A stretch of 64,000 nucleotides of DNA from Berberis thunbergii (lineage: Eukaryota; Streptophyta; Magnoliopsida; Ranunculales; Berberidaceae): contig QNQO01001813.1 in assembly GCA_003290165.1 (NCBI GenBank), positions 62,001-126,000 of the forward strand. The letters run 5' to 3'. The notes beneath the pieces are model-generated. The model made no database searches, was not told the DNA's origin, and saw only the letters and a list, made by a program, of their open reading frames with translations. Of this stretch, positions 14,196-27,230 are shown piece after piece. The position numbers were made by a program, and so were the translations under genes. Within the stretch, counting starts at the first letter, position 1; each line of letters opens with the position of its first letter.

Positions 14196-15310
14196 TTACA
14201 GGAATATAATTACAAAACCATGCACTATGACAAGAAAGGAGATTTCCAACACTAATGCATATAAGAAGTTGATCATGTTGTTCTTCTTGCAAGATAGTTT
14301 TGCAGCTTGCCAGAGTCCCCTAGAAGAATGTTTGTCATCCACTGTCGAGCCTGAATGAGTAGAATAACCGCCACCGCCGCATAGCATTCAACTATAGTGC
14401 TATCAAAAACTTTTCCAGATATGGGACTAGCTACTCTAACAAGAACCATGCCATTTGCATGTACTTCTAAGATACCAAAAGCTCATGCTTTGTGGAAGAG
14501 AATAAGCTAGCATCATAAGTGATAATTATCAATTTGGGATCCAACAGATGGGGAAAAGGTCGTTGTCTCATGGAAGACGAGTTGAGTCCATGATGCCTAG
14601 CTGACTGGACTTAGGTTTGAATGAGTTCAATTTTGGTCATTTCTTTTTCGGTGGGTGGACAAAAGAAACTAATGGGTCGACTTGATTGGAATCAAGCTGA
14701 GAATGGTTGTCAGTGACAGTTGTTTCAAGGATATGGTAAACGGAGATAAGTCTTTCAATACGAAATTGGAGAGGTTGACACCTGAATTTGTAGACTGTTT
14801 GTTAAGTGAAAACATTGTTTATATCAAGAAGACCAACTGCTTTTGAAAGTGCAGAGGAAGGTGTGCATACTGAACTGGTTTTTATGGAAAACAAAGTTGT
14901 TGCAAATTTTCCAGATGGTTTGGATGATAGCCATAAATTGAGACATCATTTCATCCCTGATGAGAGGATGAGTTGTGGCAGTAATCCGCATGAAGTTAAA
15001 GAAACTCGTGTTAGACGGAGGTTCAAGGTTGGCCTGGAGCCAATTGATAGGGATGGGGGGAAAGGTGTCAAAGGCGAATGAATATAAGGCAAAGGAAGAA
15101 AATGTGTGAAACCTCATCCGTGTGATCATGACAGAAGATGTAACAATTATCAATATTCATGTGAACCCTAATCAAATTGGTCATGGTATGCAAGATGTTC
15201 TGCAAGACTTTCCATAGAAGGAAAATGGCAGTGAAAGGGGCTTTGATTCTCCAGAGCTCTCGGTTAATTATTTTAAAAATAACTTCGGCTACGTTGTTTA
15301 TGCTTTTCAA
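14196..15310 (-). pseudogene. LINE retrotransposon 3' fragment (zf-RVT and RNase H remnants)
   Basis: Reading on the minus strand from 15310, translation resembles the cysteine/histidine zf-RVT block of plant LINEs (LWRIKAPFTAIFLLWKVLQN, then NCYIFCH). Next comes a linker with WKICNNFVFH, and at about 14390-14290 an RNase H-like stretch with LLGDSGKLQNYL. Frames change and stops interrupt, so it is a decayed fragment. The 5' endonuclease and reverse transcriptase parts are absent. It lies between two intact host genes and is not expected to be functional. Confidence 0.6.
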
Positions 15311-15482
15311 ATTTCAAAATTGACGATTGAAACGAAGGTGGCCAGTTTTCGATAATGACAAGCCAAACGGAAATGACTATTTTATTTACTAAAAAAAAAT
15401 CAATTTGGTTATGCTCAGTTTAGTCAATGTTGTCAGTTTGATAGGCTTTTTCACATAGTTGTAAATATCCTATTTCATCGAG

Positions 15483-15677
15483 GAACCTTTCTACGCAGCC
15501 TGGGGAGAGAGCACTGATTAGTGTCTGGGGAGGGTGTCCAGCACATGAGTGTCAACTCTACCCCTCTCTTCATCTTCTCCAAACCCATGGAGAGAAGGGT
15601 AGAGTTGGCTCTCACATGTTGGACACCCTCCCCGGACACTAACCAGGCACAAAGACCAGGCTGAGTAGATTTTTTTC
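15483..15677. mobile_element. Foldback MITE, Mutator-type (9-bp duplication)
   Basis: A 195-bp foldback. The left arm (TAGTGTCTGGGGAGGGTGTC, then GTAGAGTTG-type sequence) is mirrored by the right arm around a short loop near 15572-15590. Flanks carry a perfect 9-bp duplication TTCATCGAG at 15474-15482 and 15678-15686, the length made by Mutator-like transposases. It has no coding capacity. It is not the same family as the three foldbacks at 30.9-34 kb, although the architecture is similar. Confidence 0.75.
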
Positions 15678-16134
15678 TTCATCGAGATCTTTTGTCAAGT
15701 TGAGCTCTATTTATTAGAGAATCCAAGGGATCTTCCTCAAAATATTCATTTACTAATATGAATAGGACGTAAAGAACTTCGATCAATCGGAACCAAACAT
15801 TTGAGAACTCATTTTGCCCACGCTTTCCTAAGGGTCTGTTTGGTTGCACGGAAAATAGACACGGAAATTGAATCCGATTCCAAGACCTCCCATCGGACTT
15901 GGATTCCTATGAGTAGTGGGAAAATAGTATTATGAATAATCGATTTCCTTGTCAGTAACTAGACAACCAAACAACAGAAAAATTGATTCCATTTCAAATG
16001 GGTTGCTCAGACATCCTTGGCAGTGCCCCTGGACGGAATTTACAAGAAATTTCACGAACAAAACAATGTTTTTAGTTATCTTTCATGAGATTTGTCATCA
16101 CCATATGCTACTAACATATATGTACATATAATCA

Positions 16135-16497
16135 GACTGAAGCTCTGGCTCTTGTATATGGCCTCAAATTGGCATTAGATGTGCACATTGATAAGCGTAT
16201 GATACACAGTGACTACCAAGTGCTTATGCAGGATTTAGTGACAATGGAGATCAGGAATTCTTGACTCAAGCATTTGATCCAGATAGCTGGGAACCTTCTC
16301 GATGAGTTCTGTCTCCACCAACAATGTAAAAATAAAAAATCTACCGTGAAGCAAATTATGTGGCAAATTGGCTTGCTCATCAAGCATTGGAAGGGCGACC
16401 TTTTGGTGTCTTTGTTCAGTCTCCTCATTTTGTGAACTTTTGGTCGTGCTTGTTGTTGCTTAACATATCAATCTTTATTTGGTGAAAAAAAAAATTT
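16135..16497 (+). pseudogene. LINE RNase H tail fragment with poly(A)
   Basis: Plus-strand translation gives an RNase H-like segment beginning TEALALVYGLKLALDVHI followed by a SDYQVLMQDL block, the usual D-S-x-L region of plant LINE RNase H. It continues in shifted frames through a YVANWLAHQALEG-like stretch and ends in an A-run at 16485-16493, as expected for a LINE 3' end. An in-frame stop and frame changes mark it as dead. It lies on the strand opposite to the LINE fragment at 14.2-15.3 kb, so it is a separate insertion. Confidence 0.65.
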
Positions 16498-17377
16498 ACT
16501 AACACAATCATGCTGTGAAAGTCATTATAGTCACTGGATTAGAAAGGGAAAAAAAGGATTGGGTGCAACTTGGTCAGCCCTGACCAAACCTAAACCTTGA
16601 TGGGTCAATCTTCACCTACACTGCCACTTACATAAAAAAAAATACAGAACTTCTAGTTGCTAATTTGGTTTTCACATTGAAATTGCGTAAAAATGCACTC
16701 ACCAAACTAAGATGGCATACACAACCCCTGGATAGGATATAACACACTTTCTAACATTCATCACGATATGGCTTTGTTCAAGTTAATTTAAGTTCTTGTT
16801 TTTCTTTTCGAGTTTACAATTTACATCAATCTATTACACAATTATAAGTAGGCTAGTAAACAAAATGGGAATTTGAGAAATTCATAAGCATATGAAATCT
16901 CAAAAGAAAAAGTTACAAGATAAGAATATGAACTCACATTGATCAGAGATCTCCAAAAGACCCAGTGTAAGACAAGATGACCTATTAGTTACAAGTACAA
17001 GAAGTTCCATTTTCTCTACATCATGCCCTCCAAGCCTCACAACAATAAGATGTTAAATAGAGAGAAGGTACATAAGTACTGCCAAATGGTTTAACATACA
17101 AGATCATGATCACAACCCTGCCTCACAAAAGAGTAGGCATGTTGCAGATTAAAGTCGTGTGGCATTGTCTTAGTCGAGCTGAAACTGAACCAAAGGCTTC
17201 GGTTTGCAAGTTAGCCTATCCACCTGATTTTACAAGCTCAACACCAAATGCAGCAGTAGCATACATGAGGAAAAATACAAGTCAGGAGGTTCTCAAAGGA
17301 AATGGATCCAAAATCAAGTAAAAAAAGATGCAATATTTCTTCCTTCCAAAACAAATAACTACAAGTCAAGTTTGTAT
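16498..17377. other. Intergenic, 3' flank of the MINPP gene
   Basis: AT-rich, without a recognisable gene or repeat. The part nearest 17377 should contain the 3' untranslated region of the minus-strand phosphatase gene. Confidence 0.4.
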
Positions 17378-20300
17378 TTATGAGACTGATTCATCTTCCT
17401 TCTTCCGGGAGAACAGCAAATTGAACATTTTCATCAACTTACTAGTCAAAGAAACAGGTTCTGGTATTTGTGTCTTTATTTTGCAGATTGAGTGGAAATC
17501 ATTTTCAAGATGAGGTTTGACAATTTTCTCCTGCAAAAAGTTGACAATATTATGATATAATGAAAAAAAAATTTAGGAATGAAATGGAGTTTTGGAAGGT
17601 GTACCTTGAAAACTTCAAATGGGCAGAAATCAGAATTATTACAACCCTGGATAGACAAATGATATAAGAATCACGAAGAGTTGTATTGGAGGCTAATAAA
17701 TATACTATGCAATAGGGACACACTAACCAACAGTAATGAACAGAAATACAAACAGATGAAGGCATAGTAATATTGTAACCCACTAAAAAGCTCAAATATG
17801 AGAATCTAACGGTGAATAACATCAGATTTGGGAATACAATAATAAAGCATTTCAGTATATAGTCAAATGCAGCTTACCGACATGGGAACTGGAACCTCAT
17901 TGTGCAGTACTTGCACAAAATACTTGCTTGTATTCTTGTTCGCAGGACAGCTGTACAGAACCAGCATATTATTCCCACCAAAAGGTGCCACGATGCTGCT
18001 CTTCCAACTTCTCTGTGGAGATTTTGAAGGTAGTTCTAAAGGATGCTCTTGTTGTATCTGTGCAAATTCTAAACATACAAAAAAAAAAAATTCATCCATC
18101 ATTCGAGAAAATGTAGCAGATAAAGGCTATGCAGTGTGCAGCATATGGCCTTCCACAATGATCCATCGCAAAAGGGGATCTAAGATACTCACCATCTTCG
18201 TCTAGGAAGAGTCCAAGCAAACAAGAGAATGGAATAACAGTTTCAGCATGGGCAAATCGAAGCCTAGCCTTTTCATAAGCACCTGGAGTATGATGTTCTG
18301 AAAGAACAGAAAGCATGAGTTATAACCCTAACAAGGTCTAAATATTATGCATTCCTGGTGCCTTTAAGATAGTCCAAACTTGTACATCTTATAGCATTTA
18401 TTTACAAGTTATAAGATTAATCCAAAATACAACTGACGAACACCTGAAATCCTTCAAAACACATCCCAACTCTCCCAAGTACCAGCACTCTTTCCTATAT
18501 TTTTATTGACTTACATGAATCAGATCACCTAGAAATGCCTAATTTCATTCGTCCTGTTGAATGGGGAGTTAGAGACTTCGCATGCTTGGTATCTTTGTTT
18601 GTACTTCTATATAATGGCAAAATGAGATAGCCCAGATACCCTAGTTAAAATGGAAGCTTGCCAAAAGAGCCCTGCCTTAAATGAGCAAAAAAAACCACTT
18701 AAGTCTATTTAGTCCCCCCGCACGTCTAACCCTAAACTTTGGATTTCTGGTTTTTCTGGCTGGTGATGACTGATGGTGGTGGTGGTCCATGGCGCAGACC
18801 TAACTTCACAAGGGTTTAGGGATGGTCATAGCCATTGGTGATTGCCTGTGATGGCAACAACCAGTGATGGATTTGGGAGGGGTAGTGGCTGCAGGTGCTC
18901 GATTTGGTGGTGGGTGATGGCTGTGAAGAAAGGAAAAGGATTAAGGGTTGAAGAAGATGAACAAACGGTTCACACACCCTGTTTACTAATACAGGGACTA
19001 AAAAGACATTAAGTTGTTGGGATGGGTTTGGGGGATTAAATAAACATTATATATTTAAAAAGAAGGGTCGATGATTTCAGGACTAGGTTTCTGCCTTTCC
19101 CTGTTCTCCCATCTATTGGTCGTTTTTGCACCATTGTAAGATATTGTTAACCCTCTCCATCGTAAACGACAGCAACATTCTAATCGTAGGACATGGACTC
19201 GAGAGCTAAAGTTCCCAAGATAGCCTTTACAGCTTTTCACCATCATTACTGTAAGAGTTCCTAGTTCCTAAAAAAAAAAAAAAAAAAAGTCGAATCAGAT
19301 AAATTTAATTTACCTTCCTTAGCCTTAAAAGCTTGCTCCATAGACTCAACAACGTCTCGAAGCAATGGTACTCCCATACGATAATTTATGGATTTGCCGT
19401 AACCCTTCAACAAAAATACCTCCAAATCATCTGTCCACTCCAACAAATAAACCTGAACATGTAAAATGAGCATTAGCATACAGGACAGCAAGAAGATTGT
19501 ACTCATGCAAAACACCAAAAATAAAAAACAGAATTATTACAAAGATGTCATGAACATAAATGGGGGGCTGAACGCTTTGAAAACTAATTTGATGATTAAG
19601 AAAAATGTATGTCAGAATGCCATCAAATGACCAGAATATCCATGTGATAGGCACTAGGTAAGTCCAAATGCCCAAATAATGTGTGCTTAATAACTGAATG
19701 AAACAATGTATAAAGTTTAAACTAAGAAATACAAATTCTATTTTTCTATTTTGGTCTGAAACAAGTGTAATGCCATCAAATGAGCAGATCTCGATGTGAG
19801 AGATTGTGCTAAAAAATGCAAATTCTAATGTGATTAAGCACAATGTAATGTTTAACACAAAGAAATGCAAATTTTACTGTGGACTAAACAACATGTAGAA
19901 GACCAAGATAATTGAAAAGGCCCTAATAAGGAGAGACTGATCAACGTTACTGGAATTTTAAGACATCCATTTAATTCCATGACATCGAAAAGGATCGACT
20001 CAAGCACAATGCTGGAGGTTACAGTAGCTCCTCGTTAAAAAAATGTCATATACTGAAATGCAAGTCAAAGCTCCTCGTGAAACAAGCATACCTCAGAAGG
20101 GGTAAAAAGTCCACAGGCTTGATCAGTTATGTTCAACAATGATGCTTCCTATCAAATAGAAACAAAATACTTTCTTGAGAAAAATAGATACTTAAATCAG
20201 GTAACATGACAGGTCATCCAGTCACATCATCTTCAACTCAGAACATAATCATTCTTGTCATGATGCAAAAGGTAAGGACTTTACTAACCTGCTTGCACAG

Positions 20301-23300
20301 GAACCAGAGTGAAGCCGTATCTTGTCTCGTGAAATTCAAATGGTTTCGTTTCGCTAGTGCAGAAGTAATTTCATCCAAAACAGGTTCCTTAAGTTTATCA
20401 ACAGCAGGCTCGTGGTTTTTTCGATAACTCTGCAATCAAATTAAGATGCATATAAAATACAACAATGCAGTTGCAGCCGACTTTTATAGAAGAGCAAAGT
20501 TCATAACAGCTGAAGATTATTTATCCTGAAATTGAATAGAGTTGCGAGAAAAGTTGCATATTCCCCGTTACACAACCAGTGGATATATTAGGTTTTGTGT
20601 ATAGATTAAGACAATGTAGATTTACCAAACCTCCGTAAGACAGAAACTTTCATCAAATAGAAAGAGAGCAAGAAAAATAAAGACGGGAACTGAATTGAAG
20701 AAGTAATGAGCTAACTTTCAATCTGCTTAGAGGACTACCTTTAACAATGGCCTTTTGCCTATATCCTAATGAAAGCAAGGCGTTAAGAGTATTTGAGGAG
20801 GCACCTATGCCTACCTAGTCCCATTTTGACGACATAGGTGATTAAAATTAATTAATTAATCAAAAAAAGGATTTTTAATAAAATTTCCAACTTGATATAT
20901 ATTTCAGCCAAAGAATCAAAGCAGGTTTGGCATCTCAATATGATGAACATCTCAAATATTGTAGTGCACTATAAACACAATTACAATTTTCATTAGTCAA
21001 CATTTTATCTAAAATCGGAAACACCATGTGGTGCATGCCTACCTTGTAAGTTTCACAAGTGTCATGAAACCTGAGCCATATATCACTTGCACGGCTCTCA
21101 CTAGTTACAGCAAAGGCACGATGCTGACCTGGTCCAAGACTTCCTTTCCCATTGAACAGCCCCATGCCAAATGAAACAGCACTAGCCGATGCTCGAGGAA
21201 TCTGCCAATTAAACACAAATGATTATGTAGTTTTTGAACCTCACTTGAAAACAATATATCTTAAATAACTCTTGCCAGAATAAATGTTGTTTACGCACAG
21301 AGTGAACAAGCCATCTAAGCCATGCTTACAGAGATATCATACATGGGCTACCTAGTCACTTAGAATAGGTCTATACACTCCAAAAGTCCTAAACCAACTG
21401 CATATGTAAGGATGGGATTTCAAATTTCAATCAACCTAATCTTTCTATAGATCTGCAGCTACTCAAATAACATTGGTAACAGAGGGAACATACAGAGAAC
21501 TATATGATATGAAATGTAATGCACAATAATGCTTAAGATGTTCAATTTTCCAATTCACCTAAGATTCTAAATATTATGATTTGAAAAAGAAAAAAAAATA
21601 GTAGTCATTTAAAGCAAGAAAATTAAATCAATATCCCCTAACTGGAATGAAACTAATCAATAAGTAACCCATGTCATCATTGTCATGTGGGAACCAGGAA
21701 ATAGTTGAAAGCCCCACAAAAACAATGTGTATTGATTTTTTAAAGGTTAAAGTTCATTATAAATCCAACTAAAAGTATAATGAAACCCTAAGCTAAAAAA
21801 CAAAAAACAGTAACCACATGGGGTACATGAGATAAAATATCAAAGAGAAACTGAGAAAAAACAACCCCATCCAGTCACCTTGACCCAACTTCCACCCCCA
21901 AATAAACATAAGAGAGAGCTAGCCATTCCACTCGCATCCAGTTATTGGCTTCGTGCCCAAGCCCCAAGTCAATGACCAAAAAACCCACTTGGGCATTTGA
22001 TGAATCAATCCTCTCCATCAGATCAGATATAAGATCCTCAAAGGAAAACGACTCAATCTGAGTCTAACTGCCCAATAAGTTCAAACAGCTCAACCCTGTT
22101 GTGTAAACAGAAGTTAAAATCTTTTTCTAATAATTATCCCTAGTACTTGACTAATAAGAAAAACATATATAATCAATAAGCAAGAAAATTCGGCTTTGTT
22201 CCTCTAACCAGAAATATCTTCTAACTTCCACAAACCACAACAAACTGAAAAATCTAAGGCTTGGAAATCTAAACCAATTGAGCATATCTTCTTAATATCG
22301 ATAACTGGACAATGATCCAATTTTCTAACCTTAGTTTTTGGAATGAAGCACAACAAAATGATGAAATGGATAAAAACATGAAAGTGGTTTACATTCCAGT
22401 TCATTACCCACCATCGTGAAAACAAGAACGGACATTAAATGGAATTTTTTTTCTTTTAATACCTAACCAGTGTAGATTGAAGAGAAAACAGCCCACATAC
22501 AACATACAAAAGAAAGAAGTCTAACCTGTGTTGCTTTTATGGTATATACATCTGGGTGATAATCCTCCTCAAACAGAAGTGGAAATCTTTCTCGAACTCT
22601 GACCCCAAGATGGTACAGTTCATCCTCTCCTTCACTAACCAATTGACCACCCTTTTGTTTCCCCTTCCATGGAGATTGCCATCCCCATAACCAAGCAGGT
22701 ATTTCCTTCAAAGACAACTCTCCTTTCTCTGCCTTGAGTTTAGCATCACTTATAAGAACCTCCAATCTACTTTCTAACCTGTCTAATTCCCTCATGCGTT
22801 TCTTTGTTGGAGAACGGGTTCCGTGCCTTGCCTGCACATCCAAAATCACGTACTTGAAATTACGTTCATCTCACAAAACCATAAATAAATGCCTAAAATG
22901 CAAATAAAACATTCTAAGTCATAAGATTAGAGGAGAAATAATAATTGATAGAGGTGCGATGAATTCTTAGACTTTTTGTTGTCGTTCAGTGGGTGCAAAA
23001 AATCATGGAATTTTTCCCCTTTTTAATACTGTGCGTTGTGGTGGATCCACCTAGCGGCTCAAATTAAGGCTTAGAGTAGAAGATATTAGAGAAAATTACC
23101 ACAAGATTGATGTGGATTGGAGTACATCCGTCCGGAATTTCGGAAGGTGAAAAGTTAGTGATGTCTTTGACAACCCCATATCTGCACATCATCGAACATT
23201 GTTAACTCGGTAACCATCAATACTACTACATGTTTGAATGCCAACACTCAATGAACAACAAAAATACTCAAATTCTACTCGTGTTACATATTTCTACACT

Positions 23301-24958
23301 GTGACAACTAAATTTTGTAGGGGTGGGCATTTTTTCCTGAAATAACAAACCTGCTGAACCGTACCATACTGTCCCAGTAACATACATTTTTTTACTATTT
23401 CGATCAATGTACTGAATTGTACCGAATTAATTCAGTGTAATTCCGGTTCTCGGTTCTGAAATACCAAAATTATGGAACTGTACTGAATATAGATAATCAA
23501 TGTTCCAAAAATCGCTAGGCGACGAGCATGGGACTAATGCCCAGAAGCCTAGGCGGGTTTTATTGCAATTTATAAAAGTTAAGCATAATCGTATGAAAAT
23601 TTTTTCCAATTCAATGTCAAGTTACATATGCAAAATGTATTTAAACAATAGTCTTAATTTTTTAATATTTTTCGAACTGGAAATAAATATTTTTAAAAAA
23701 AAACGCCTTGGAGGATTTTTAGAACACTTCATAATATGTTATTATATATTTATTTATTAATAAAAAATTTATTAAGAGCCTTTTGCTATTTTTGTTGGAC
23801 TTTGTTTAGTTGCTATTCTTGCTATTTTCATATTTTGGTAAGACTATTTAGATTTTTGATATTTTGAATTTAGAGCTCAAAAATAGTTGCTACGTGTACC
23901 CAACTATTTGGCTCAGTTGCCTTTTATTTATTTGAACAAAAAAAATCAATGACATTTGAAATTGAGTTAATACATGTACATTGAATATGTGCTAAATTTT
24001 GAGATTTTGAGATTTTTTATTCACAACTATTGCAATGCTCTTAGAAGTTAGAACTGCATCTAATTTTTTTATTTCAATGACATTTTTTATTTCAATAATT
24101 GGAGTTGGGAATCCATTGTATGGTTGCTCGAAAGAATAACTACTAAGCCAATGAACGTAAAAGATGGGAGGAGGCTAAGAGTAGTTTCTCTTACTCCTAG
24201 TAATTAAGTATTGTTGTTTTAGGATTATCAGATAGTGGTTAGGTAGAGTAAGTAACTTTTATAAGTTAAATATATAAACTAAAGTTGGTGCAATTGAGCC
24301 AAATGGTCGGGTACACTTAACAACTCCTTATTTTATTTGTGCATTGTATTTTACATGAATTCACAATTAGTTGAAAATTTTCAATTAATCATATGAAGGT
24401 GTACAAAAGTACATGTTTCGGCAAGTACAGATCCCAATTGGTACAGGATGATACCAAATTTTAAAAACCCTATAATCGAAACAGTCCCGAATTAAAATTT
24501 TGGGAACAGAACCGCTACGGGGTGGGTACCGAATCGTGCCCACCCCTGAGATCTTGAGTTTTAAAAATAAATAAATTATAAAAGTTCAAACTCAAAATCA
24601 ACAAGGTCTGAGCTTAAAAGAAACACAGATTTTGAATCTTGATGTCAGCCAAATGTGATCCTACCAAGAACCATTCAACATCGAATCAAACCAAAATAGT
24701 TACTTTAGGGTTAATTAGTTCCAGTAATTTTGTTCTTTTCCCATAAATTTGATGGATAAATACATCCAAATTAGTAACATCTAGGGTTATATGGCAAAAA
24801 TAATTCAAGAAATCGGAAATGATATACCTGGAAACGGTGGAGAGATGCTTTCGAACGTCGAAGCTATCTTCTTGATCAGCGTTTGAAGGTGGAAGCAAGG
24901 AAACTAGTTGTAAGGCGATAAGCAGAATCGGCAAATTTGCGATGCGGTGTTTCTTCAT
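17378..24958 (-). CDS. MINPP1: Multiple inositol polyphosphate phosphatase (histidine acid phosphatase, MINPP type)
   Basis: Removes phosphates from phytate and lower inositol polyphosphates in the secretory pathway or apoplast (family knowledge). Exons (minus order): 24958-24828, 23181-23100, 22831-22526, 21201-21043, 20429-20289, 20148-20092, 19452-19314, 18297-18193, 18068-17878, 17646-17605, 17530-17378. All have GT-AG borders, consistent phase and a TAA stop; total 501 residues, normal length. The start gives a signal peptide (MKKHRIANLPILLIALQLVS). The active-site RHGTRSP opens exon 3, where R and H contact phosphate. The second signature HAET, typical of MINPPs where other histidine phosphatases have HD, is in exon 8. 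LGPGQHRAF and a cysteine-containing C-terminal NSDFCPFEVF also fit. No frame damage. A 1.2-kb hAT element occupies intron 1. Confidence 0.93.
23319..24546. mobile_element. hAT-like element in MINPP intron 1
   Basis: Ends are inverted and read TAGGGGTGGGCA on the left and TCAGGGGTGGGCA on the right, the hAT-type terminus also seen at 57872-58393. Subterminal regions carry repeated GTACCG/GAACCG-type words on both sides. No transposase is seen. The expected 8-bp duplication is not recognisable, so the copy is old. It contains a second element at about 23501-23727. Confidence 0.6.
23501..23727. mobile_element. Small TIR element nested in the intronic hAT
   Basis: About 227 bp. The left end TGTTCCAAAAATCGCTAGGCG is mirrored by the right end, which on the other strand reads TGTTCTAAAAATCCTCCAAGGCG. 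GC-rich CTAGGCG/GCCTAGGCG words occur at the ends and the interior is AT-rich. The same GGCG vocabulary occurs at 41954-42086 and 9400-9560. Target duplication not found. Confidence 0.4.
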
Positions 24959-25489
24959 TTTGGTGGGAAGAGTTTCGGGCGCGCGCGTGTGTTTTACTCT
25001 GAAACTGAAATTTCAATAATCAATCTGAGAGTTCAACTTTTGAGGTTTGGGGCTTTTTGAGAGGTGAAAATAGGCGAAATATAATGCTTTTACCTTGGAA
25101 TTCAACTTTATACATTCGAATTCAATTTTCTCATTTCGAATTGAATCGAAGTTCGGACCATGGACCATTAATCGAAGAGGATAATAGCTCGGAAAAAAGC
25201 GATAATATATATTGGAACAATTTTAGGGAGCCCACTCATGTAACTCGCGTGGCTGTTCGGACCCTTTCAGACACGTGTCAGAAAAAGGGTGTTTGCCACG
25301 TGAACCCACACAAGCTCCCTCAAGCGATTACACAAGCCTCGTCTCCTGCGCCTCCTCCCTCAACTGTTTAACCTCTCCTCTCCTGCGCCTCCTCTGGCAA
25401 ACACCCTCCCTGCTCCTCTGCTCTGCTCGCTCCTCCTCACGCCATATCTGCTCCTCGTCACGCTCCTCTGCTCCGCTCCTCAAGAGTGA

Positions 25490-25722
25490 GGCCATTAAGA
25501 TGTCAAATTTGTGAGGTTATAGTGTGTGGGGTGATGACCAATTTGTGTTGTGAGACGACTGCCAGGGAAGCGTTTGTTAGAGGGTTTAGGGTCTTCTTCT
25601 CGACTAATGCAACTGAGACTTTTTCGATGGAGTTGCATGAAGCCAGCTTGAAGAATTTGGGGTATGGGTTTGCTTATTTGGTTGATTGTAAGAAGCTCGA
25701 AATGGGTTTGTTTGGCAAATGA
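25490..25722 (+). pseudogene. Captured last exon of an isochorismatase/nicotinamidase-family gene
   Basis: Frame ending at the TGA of 25720-25722 reads [20 protein letters not shown], then [27 protein letters not shown]. This is the C-terminal third of plant isochorismatase hydrolases of the NIC2 nicotinamidase type, including the catalytic cysteine region (TNLCC). The protein begins abruptly at the inner edge of the left TIR. The N-terminal two thirds with the catalytic Asp and Lys are missing, so no enzyme is expected. About 200 bp after the stop may be captured 3' UTR. It could be read as a fusion from a TIR promoter, but this is speculation. Confidence 0.8.
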
Positions 25723-26709
25723 ATTGATCAATGGAGACGGGTCAATCTTTCATAATTGTATGCGTGTGTACTGTATACGAACGAATAAGAGATGGATGTG
25801 TTTGTAATAACTTGTGCTTGTTATGTTTCATAATTTCATGTTTACTGTTACAATGATGATTGACACTATGTATCTCAACATTGATCATGAATGACATATT
25901 TAGATAGTCGGTCGATAGACCACAATATGCATCGCATCTCTCTCTAATTACTTAAAACCAACTCCTGCAGTGTTTCAGTAGTATTATCATACACAAAAAA
26001 CTGAATAATGCAATGGTAGAACAATGACTACAGTTTAAGGTGCTGCATTGAAGAAAGAAAGCAATGGGTTCAATTCTACTGATCAGTTTACTATACACAG
26101 AACAATGAAATCATAATCTGATTTGCAACCCCAGTCCACAGAATTTTTACACCAATGCTTGCAGCAGAGGCAACAGATTGCAGGTGTAAAATTGAGACAA
26201 AGTCTAATTGCACATAACGTATTTGTGGCGCTCTTAATTAAACGATTATTGAATAGGTGGACTTTACTTTGTCAAAACTAAAAACTCAATGAAACTTGTC
26301 CCAACCAAAATGGAGTTTAGTATAGTACACACCACCATCACAGTACATCTACAACTGCTAAAAAAAAGAACTGATGTGTATCCATTGTCATACATAGTCA
26401 TTAGAATATTTACATGTAATGGATCAACTCGGATACACTTACCAGCCACGAAAGTATGGTACAATTCAAACATTACAAAAACAAAGCTTTCAAGCGGCAA
26501 CCATTAGTCACGGAATCTATACACCTTTACCTTTCTGAGCCTAATCACACAGAGTTGTAATGTGCAAGACTGCATTCATGCACAATTCATCTAAATCCCA
26601 AATTCCAAAAGAAGTTAACTTACATTCTTCTTATTTGTGATTGCGTTTTCCAGTTTGCCACAAATGTGACAACGAAACAATGCTTCTTGGTTTCACGACA
26701 ACAGAGTCT

Positions 26710-26935
26710 TAGTATTCACAAGTTCAGCAGCTTTAAGGGCTGCAGCTGAAGCACGATCTGCTGAATCAATGGCAGCTCGAGTTATCTCCATTATATCAAG
26801 TGAGTCTGAACTTGCTTTTGTTTTAGCATCAGCTACTGATCCCTCATTCTGTCTGCTAACTAACACTTTGGCTTATTACTGATTGCCAAGGGACCAGCTT
26901 CAACACATTGGCTTTGTTGATTCCGAGCCTTCACT
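26710..26935 (-). pseudogene. Captured fragment resembling the C-terminus of a plant IST1-like protein
   Basis: Minus-strand translation from about 26860 reads SRQNEGSVADAKTKASSDS, then DIMEITRAAIDSADRASAA, AALKAAELVN and a stop near 26697. The alanine-rich helix with repeated AA.SA.RAS.AA.AA resembles the C-terminal part of plant IST1-like (Vps4 regulator) proteins. That assignment is from memory of the pattern and is tentative. Upstream sequence (KARNQQSQCVEAGPLAISN) ends in a stop before this frame, so the copy is broken or contains an unspliced junction. It points toward the other captured fragment, so the two are convergent. Confidence 0.45.
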
Positions 26936-27230
26936 ATCACAGGTGGTTGATAAGAGCAAGCGGAGCAGAGGAGTGGAGTAGAGGAGCGTGACGAGGAGCA
27001 GATCTGGCGTGAGGAGGAGCGAGCGGAGCAGTGGAGCAGGGAGGGTGTTTGCCAGAGGAGGCGCAGGAGAGGAGAGGTTAAGCAGTTGAGGGAGGAGGTG
27101 CAGGAGAGGAGGCTTGTGTAATCACTTGAGGGAGCTTGTGTGGGTTCACGTGGCAAACACTCTCCTTCTGACACGTGCCTGAGAGGGTCCGGACAACCAA
27201 GCGGGCTCCCTAGAGTTGTTCTATATATTG

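Larger units (their letters stand above)
25215..27221. mobile_element. Pack-MULE with two captured host gene fragments
   Basis: A 2007-bp element flanked by a perfect 9-bp target duplication TATATATTG (25206-25214 and 27222-27230). Long terminal inverted repeats of about 260 bp span 25215-25480 and 26945-27221; outer ends are GAACAATTTTAGGGAGCCC and GAACAACTCTAGGGAGCCC. The TIRs are rich in GCTCCTC/GAGGAGC words. Between them are a nicotinamidase-like fragment on plus and an IST1-like fragment on minus. Nine-bp duplication, long TIRs, no transposase and host exons inside define a Pack-MULE. It lies about 250 bp upstream of the MINPP start, so one TIR could influence that promoter (inference). 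Confidence 0.88.

Noticed and set aside
15830..15980. GGTCTGTTTGGTTG ... CAACCAAACA, a Tourist/PIF-like pair
   Set aside because: The inverted ends are short and no TAA/TTA duplication could be fixed; not enough to call an element.
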